From an uncultured Ruminococcus sp. (GTDB lineage: Bacteria > Bacillota > Clostridia > Oscillospirales > Acutalibacteraceae): a DNA stretch of 6,730 nucleotides. The stretch is from NCBI GenBank assembly GCA_946055445.1, contig CAMGGF010000071.1, forward strand, positions 1 to 6,730, given 5' to 3'. The notes beneath the pieces were generated by a model, which saw nothing but the letters and a program-made list of their open reading frames with translations, was not told the origin of the DNA and did no database searches. The position numbers and the translations under genes are program-made. Within the stretch, counting starts at the first letter, position 1, and every line of letters starts with the position of its first letter. Below are positions 1 through 3,987 of the stretch, piece by piece.

Positions 1-2470
1 GTTTGGTGTCGCGGGATTCGAGTTCGTATTCTTCAATATGCACCGAGGTATACACATCGTTGCGTACCAATTTTTCGTTGATAAGCACCGCGTCCTCGTA
101 GTTGTAGCCTTCCCAGGTCATAAAGCCGATGAGGGCGTTTTTGCCGAGGGAGATTTCGCCGTTGGCGGTTGCGGGACCGTCTGCGATAACCTCTTTTTCC
201 TCCACAGATTGTCCCTCAGCGACAATCGGGCGCTGGTTGACGCAAGTGCCTTGGTTGGACCGCATAAATTTAATCAAATCGTAGTGGTCAACCGTACCGT
301 CAGCCGTTGTAATTTCAATGACATCTGCCGTGGATTTGGTCACGGTACCTGCGCGTTTTGCAAGCACCACCGCACCGGAATCGACCGCCGCCTGATATTC
401 CATACCGGTGCCGACAATCGGGGATTCGGTTTTGAGAAGCGGCACAGCCTGACGCTGCATGTTCGCGCCCATCAAAGCACGGTTTGCGTCGTCGTTTTCA
501 AGGAACGGAATCATCGCCGTTGCAACGGAAACCATCATTCTCGGCGAAACATCCATATAGTCTGCTTCGCCCGCTTCGACTTCCATAAACTCGTCGCGGT
601 AACGGACATTGACCTTTTTGCGGACAAAACGGTTGTTTTCGTCAAGCGGTTCATTCGCCTGCGCAACTTTGAAATCGTCCTCCACATCCGCTGTCATATA
701 GGTAACTTCATCAAGCACCACGCCGGTTTCTTTGTCGATGCGGCGGAACGGCGCTTCAATAAAGCCGTATTTATTGATGCGTGCAAAAGTGGCAAGATAA
801 GAAATCAAGCCGATGTTGGGACCTTCGGGGGTTTCCACGGGGCACATACGGCCGTAATGGCTGTAATGCACGTCGCGGACTTCGAACCCGGCGCGGTCAC
901 GCGACAAACCGCCGGGGCCCAATGCCGACAGACGGCGTTTGTGCGTCAGTTCGGCAAGCGGGTTGTTCTGGTCCATAAACTGGGACAGCGGCGAAGAACC
1001 GAAAAATTCTTTGATTGCCGCCATAACGGGGCGAATGTTAATCAGCGCCGCAGGTGTAACTTTGTCGGGCTCTTGCGCCTGCAAAGTCATACGCTCTTTG
1101 ACCACGCGTTCCATACGCGAAAAACCGATACGGAACTGATTTTGGAGCAATTCGCCGACAGAACGGATACGGCGGTTGCCCAAGTGGTCGATATCATCGG
1201 TTGTCCCGACACCGTGGCCGAGGCAGTTGAGATAGTTAATGGTTGCGAAAATATCGTCAATGGTAATGTGTTTCGGGATAAGGTCATCACAGCGCGCCGC
1301 CATTTCTTCGGCAAGCGCCGCTTTGTCGTCGCCGCATTTGTCCAACACTTCGCGAAGAACCGCAAAACTGACCTTTTCATTGATACCGAGTTCTTCGAGT
1401 TCTTCCTCGGTAAACATCGGAACATATTCCGCAATGTCCACCATACCGTTTGAGAACACTTTGACTTCATCGCCGTCATTGTCAATCACGGCAACATTGA
1501 CACCTTCCTGCTCAATGCGGTAGGCAAGTTCGGACGAAATGTAATCGCCCTCGTCGGCAAGGATTTCGCCGGTCAGGTTGCTGATAATCGGCTCTTTGGC
1601 TTTGAAGCCCGCGATACGCGCGGAAATGCCGAGTTTTTTGTTGTATTTGTATCTGCCGACGCGTGACAGGTCATAGCGGTGCGGGTCAAAGAACAGCCCA
1701 TCCAAATGCGCCTGCGCGGTTTCGAGTGTCGGCGGCTCACCGGGACGCAGTTTTTTATACACTTCTATAAGTGCCTGCTCGGTGTTGATGGTGGTATCCT
1801 TTTCCAAGGTCGCTTTGATGCGCTCGTCATACCCGAAAAACTCTAAAATCTCCTGATTCGAACTCAAACCCAAAGCGCGAATCAAGGTTGTGATATAGAT
1901 TTTACGGTTTTTGTCGATACGAACATAGAAAATATCGTTCGGGTCGGTTTCATATTCCAACCATGCGCCGCGGTTCGGAATAACCGTTGTGCTGTATAAT
2001 TCTTTACCGGTTTTGTCGTGCGTCATACCGTAGTAAACGCTCGGGGAACGAACAAGTTGTGAAATAATCACGCGTTCTGCACCGTTGATGACAAACGTAC
2101 CGCTTTCGGTCATCAGCGGGAAATCGCCCATATATACTTCGTTTTCTTTGATTTCGCCCGTTTCTTTATTTAAAAGGCGCGCGGTCACACGCAAGGGGGC
2201 GGCATAAGTTACATCGCGTTCCTTGCATTCTTTTACGGTATATTTGGGGGTGTCATCCATTCGGTAACCTACAAAACTTAAAACCAGGTTCCCCGAATAG
2301 TCCGTAATATCTGCCACATCACGGAATACCTCTTTTAATCCCTCGTCTAAAAACCACTGGTACGAATTTTTCTGAATTTCAATCAGGTTGGGGGTTTGCA
2401 TAACCTCATTGATTTTCGAGAAGCTCATACGGGTGTTTCTTCCGAGTTTTACAGGTTTGACATTCACCAT
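1..2470 (-). CDS. rpoB: DNA-directed RNA polymerase subunit beta, N-terminal two thirds (partial, 3' end outside window)
   Basis: This is the beta subunit of bacterial RNA polymerase, which forms one pincer of the clamp and, with beta', the catalytic centre. Reading the minus strand from ATG at 2470 gives 823 uninterrupted codons up to the window edge; Bacillus RpoB is about 1190 residues. Visible blocks are the N-terminal NLIEIQKNSYQWFLDEGL, then GDFPLMTESGTFVINGAERVI, SQLVRSPSVYY, RPGEPPT, and the fork/rifampicin pocket at residues about 490-520 (SQFMDQNNPLAELTHKRRLSALGPGGL). After these come RDVHYSHYGRMCPVETPEGPNIGLIS and FMTWEGYNYEDAV near the left edge. Positions equivalent to E. coli D516, H526 and S531 are wild type (D500, H510, S515), but Q510 is replaced by Pro494. 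The ATG start is supported by GGAGAG (2482-2487) upstream and by homology beginning within about 15 residues. The conserved C-terminal part lies outside. rplL is not upstream; a divergent ATPase gene is. Identity is certain; the Clostridia placement is inferred. Confidence 0.98.
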   Translation of the reverse strand, partial: MVNVKPVKLGRNTRMSFSKINEVMQTPNLIEIQKNSYQWFLDEGLKEVFRDVADITDYSGNLVLSFVGYRMDDTPKYTVKECKERDVTYAAPLRVTARLLNKETGEIKENEVYMGDFPLMTESGTFVINGAERVIISQLVRSPSVYYGMTHDKTGKELYSTTVIPNRGAWLEYETDPNDIFYVRIDKNRKIYITTLIRALGLSSNQEILEFFGYDERIKATLEKDTTINTEQALIEVYKKLRPGEPPTLETAQAHLDGLFFDPHRYDLSRVGRYKYNKKLGISARIAGFKAKEPIISNLTGEILADEGDYISSELAYRIEQEGVNVAVIDNDGDEVKVFSNGMVDIAEYVPMFTEEELEELGINEKVSFAVLREVLDKCGDDKAALAEEMAARCDDLIPKHITIDDIFATINYLNCLGHGVGTTDDIDHLGNRRIRSVGELLQNQFRIGFSRMERVVKERMTLQAQEPDKVTPAALINIRPVMAAIKEFFGSSPLSQFMDQNNPLAELTHKRRLSALGPGGLSRDRAGFEVRDVHYSHYGRMCPVETPEGPNIGLISYLATFARINKYGFIEAPFRRIDKETGVVLDEVTYMTADVEDDFKVAQANEPLDENNRFVRKKVNVRYRDEFMEVEAGEADYMDVSPRMMVSVATAMIPFLENDDANRALMGANMQRQAVPLLKTESPIVGTGMEYQAAVDSGAVVLAKRAGTVTKSTADVIEITTADGTVDHYDLIKFMRSNQGTCVNQRPIVAEGQSVEEKEVIADGPATANGEISLGKNALIGFMTWEGYNYEDAVLINEKLVRNDVYTSVHIEEYELESRDTK

Positions 2471-2636
2471 AGGGCTTATCACTCTCCGTTCTATATTTGT
2501 TCAACAAAGCCCCCAGCAGGGACTTGGAGATTACTACAAGAAATCGTGGTAGGAAGGCTTGATTTTCAGCAGTTTTTATGCTAAACTACCTGTGTTTGCA
2601 AATGCATAAGAGCACAGCATACCACTTTAATAGCAG
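2471..2636 (-). promoter_or_regulatory. long structured 5' leader of rpoB
   Basis: This is the inferred untranslated leader between the predicted start site near 2636 and the rpoB ATG. In minus-strand reading it holds, in order, three foldable elements. The first is an inverted repeat TTATGC/GCATAA (2609-2604 with 2581-2576), with an inner AAAC/GTTT match. The second is a weaker TACCAC/GTAGTA hairpin with one mismatch (about 2550-2532). The third is AAGTCCC pairing with GGGGCTT (2525-2519 with 2513-2507; 7 bp, one G-U). The GGGGGCTT arm can instead pair with AAGCC upstream (2560-2556) or with AAGCCC just before the start codon (2477-2472). The last hairpin is followed by TTTGTTG-like sequence, not a clean U-run, so it is not a convincing terminator. 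I do not recognise a known riboswitch or ribosomal-protein leader. The leader boundary depends on the promoter call. Confidence 0.4.
2482..2487 (-). promoter_or_regulatory. rpoB ribosome binding site
   Basis: GGAGAG on the minus strand, 11 nt before the ATG at 2470. The spacing is slightly long but this is the only purine-rich SD-like stretch near the start. It supports ATG 2470 over the immediately following GTG and over the internal ATG at codon 15. Confidence 0.6.
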
Positions 2637-2642
2637 TTTAAT

Positions 2643-2671
2643 AGTTTACACCTGTCAAGTCTATATGTCAA
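2643..2671 (-). promoter_or_regulatory. sigma-A type promoter for rpoB
   Basis: On the minus strand a perfect -35 box TTGACA (2671-2666) is followed by a 17-nt spacer and a -10 box TAAACT (2648-2643, 4 of 6 consensus). An A-tract (2680-2674) directly upstream of the -35 resembles an UP element. A second TTGACA (2658-2653) lies inside the spacer, part of the 8-bp repeat ACTTGACA occurring twice at 13-bp spacing. Transcription would begin near 2636, leaving about 165 nt before the rpoB start. The repeat could be a second, overlapping promoter or a binding site. The call is by eye, with no start-site data. Confidence 0.65.
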
Positions 2672-2730
2672 GTGTTTTTTTGTAAATTGCGGCGCTTTTC
2701 GGCACTTGCCCCCACATATATTCTTTTTTC

Positions 2731-2736
2731 GGAGAT
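2731..2736 (+). promoter_or_regulatory. ribosome binding site of the DUF815 ATPase
   Basis: GGAGAT lies just upstream of ATG 2745 (10 nt between GGAG and the ATG). It decides the start. An in-frame TTG at 2706 would add 13 residues, but it has no SD-like sequence before it and its extension contains this RBS. A weak -10-like TATTCT (2719-2724) with a poor -35 (TTTTCG, 2696-2701, 17-nt spacer) is the only promoter candidate I could find, and it would give a very short leader. Confidence 0.6.
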
Positions 2737-2744
2737 GTTCCCCC

Positions 2745-3935
2745 ATGCAAAACATATCTTTTTTACAAAATCGCCTTTGTGCATTGGTTTTATTCCGCGC
2801 ACTTTTAGAAGATGACGCGGTTTCTGCTTTTTTACAGGTAAAAAGCAAAAAAGAAGTCGGCGAAACCGCAGCCGCCGCGCGCGCCGGCGCATTTGTTGCG
2901 GCGCTGTACCGCAAAAGCGACAATTTAAGTGATTATATCGTCAATTTGGTTTTAGAAGATGAAAACACCTATATCCGCCGCGCCGCCGAAGAAACGCTGA
3001 CGGAAAACTATAAAAAGACACTGCAAAACGAATTGCAGGTTTTACAGGATTTCTGTGACTTGACCGCGGCGGAATTTTACGCATTTACACAACTTTCGTT
3101 TCCCCTGCCCGCTTGGCAAAATACGGCGGTGGACCTTTGCGCCGTTTACACCGAACGCGTCAAAAACATTGCAAAATCGGGCTACGGTATGTTCGCAAAA
3201 TACCATATGTTCAGTTTGAAAGACGGCAAGATGGTTCCCGTCCGCCACCCCGACCCCCAACGCCTTGCGGATTTTTCGGGATACGAAATGGAACGAAGCC
3301 GCATTATTGCCAACACAAAAGCCTTGCTGCAAGGCAACCCCTGCAACAATGTATTGCTGTACGGTGACGCGGGCGCGGGCAAAAGCAGTACCGTCAAGGC
3401 GATTGTCAACGAATATAAAGACGAGGGCTTGCGACTGATTGAAGTCAAAAAGAACGAACTGTTTTATTTGCCCGATATTATGGACTCGCTTGCCAAAAAC
3501 CCCTTAAAATTCATCATTTTTATTGACGATTTGAGTTTTGCCGCCGATGACAGCGATTTCGGCGCGCTCAAAGCGATTTTAGAGGGCAGTGTTTCGGGCA
3601 GAAGCCGCAACATTGCAATTTACGCGACCTCGAACCGCCGTCATTTGGTAAAAGAACGGCTTTCCGACCGCGACGGCGACGATTTGCATTTGCAGGACAC
3701 CATTCAGGAACTGACCAGTCTTTCGGCGCGGTTCGGCTTAAAAGTTACTTTTTCAAAGCCAGACAAAAAGTTGTACGAGAGCATTGTGCGCGACTTGGCA
3801 AAACAGCACGGGATTGATATGCCCGAGGAAGAACTTTTCGTAAAAGCCGAAGCGCATGCCCTCAGAAACGGCGGCAGAAGCCCCCGCACGGCAAAACAGT
3901 TTATTGAATACCTTGCGTATTCGGACAATATATAG
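2745..3935 (+). CDS. DUF815-family AAA+ ATPase (ATP-binding protein of unknown function)
   Basis: A 396-residue protein from ATG 2745 to TAG 3935. The C-terminal two thirds match the DUF815 AAA+ family: the entry motif HPDPQRLADFSGYE (about 165-180), Walker A GDAGAGKSS (207-215, Lys213), LRLIEVKKNEL, and Walker B FIIFIDDLSF (256-265). These are followed by sensor-1-like YATSNRRHL (Asn297) and the sensor-2-like RSPRTAKQFIEYL near the end (Arg381). Asp-Asp replaces the usual Asp-Glu of Walker B, which from memory is normal for DUF815. The first about 165 residues are mostly helical-looking and have no motif I recognise. There is no signal peptide or membrane segment, so it is probably cytosolic. 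The family has no settled substrate or pathway. The gene is divergent from rpoB, sharing a 274-bp intergenic region, and lies 52 bp upstream of a co-directional lacZ. Neither neighbour suggests a function. The family call is firm; the role is unknown. Confidence 0.92.
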   Translation: MQNISFLQNRLCALVLFRALLEDDAVSAFLQVKSKKEVGETAAAARAGAFVAALYRKSDNLSDYIVNLVLEDENTYIRRAAEETLTENYKKTLQNELQVLQDFCDLTAAEFYAFTQLSFPLPAWQNTAVDLCAVYTERVKNIAKSGYGMFAKYHMFSLKDGKMVPVRHPDPQRLADFSGYEMERSRIIANTKALLQGNPCNNVLLYGDAGAGKSSTVKAIVNEYKDEGLRLIEVKKNELFYLPDIMDSLAKNPLKFIIFIDDLSFAADDSDFGALKAILEGSVSGRSRNIAIYATSNRRHLVKERLSDRDGDDLHLQDTIQELTSLSARFGLKVTFSKPDKKLYESIVRDLAKQHGIDMPEEELFVKAEAHALRNGGRSPRTAKQFIEYLAYSDNI

Positions 3936-3941
3936 TATTAT
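3913..3941 (+). promoter_or_regulatory. possible lacZ promoter within the end of the ATPase gene
   Basis: -10 candidate TATTAT (3936-3941, 5 of 6 consensus) lies 17 nt after a weak -35 TTGCGT (3913-3918, only the TTG matches). Initiation would fall near 3948, about 40 nt before the lacZ ATG. The surrounding 3928-3948 is an A/T-only alternating tract, so chance similarity is likely. I found no operator or catabolite-response (cre) site here. The alternative is read-through from the ATPase gene, since no terminator separates the two. Confidence 0.35.
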
Positions 3942-3975
3942 ATATATCTACGATTGCAAATTCTGCGAAAGTTGA

Positions 3976-3980
3976 GAGGG
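3976..3980 (+). promoter_or_regulatory. lacZ ribosome binding site
   Basis: GAGGG within GAGAGGG, 7 nt before ATG 3988. Good Shine-Dalgarno match and spacing; it fixes the start of the beta-galactosidase gene. Confidence 0.7.
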
Positions 3981-3987
3981 AAAAACG

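Noticed and set aside
38..1453. Long open frame (471 codons) on the plus strand opposite rpoB
   Set aside because: Its codons align exactly with rpoB codons on the other strand. It stays open because rpoB avoids TTA, CTA and TCA in this stretch; it ends where rpoB uses TCA. The protein is rich in His, Phe, Arg and Val with no recognisable domain, as expected for an antisense shadow.
2507..2525. Hairpin AAGTCCC/GGGGCTT as an intrinsic terminator in the rpoB leader
   Set aside because: The stem is only 7 bp with a wobble pair, and it is not followed by a continuous U-run on either strand. Kept only as part of the leader-structure observation.
2706..2744. TTG at 2706 as the ATPase start
   Set aside because: It would add 13 residues that include the ribosome binding site of ATG 2745, and no Shine-Dalgarno sequence precedes the TTG.
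2627..2923. 98-codon minus-strand frame over the ATPase gene start and the rpoB promoter
   Set aside because: It lies antisense to the conserved-frame ATPase, crosses the rpoB promoter, has no ribosome binding site and encodes a low-complexity Ala/Arg/Lys-rich peptide.
3928..3948. A/T palindrome after the ATPase stop as a terminator or operator
   Set aside because: The symmetry comes from alternating TA, which is nearly unavoidable in such a tract. There is no GC stem.
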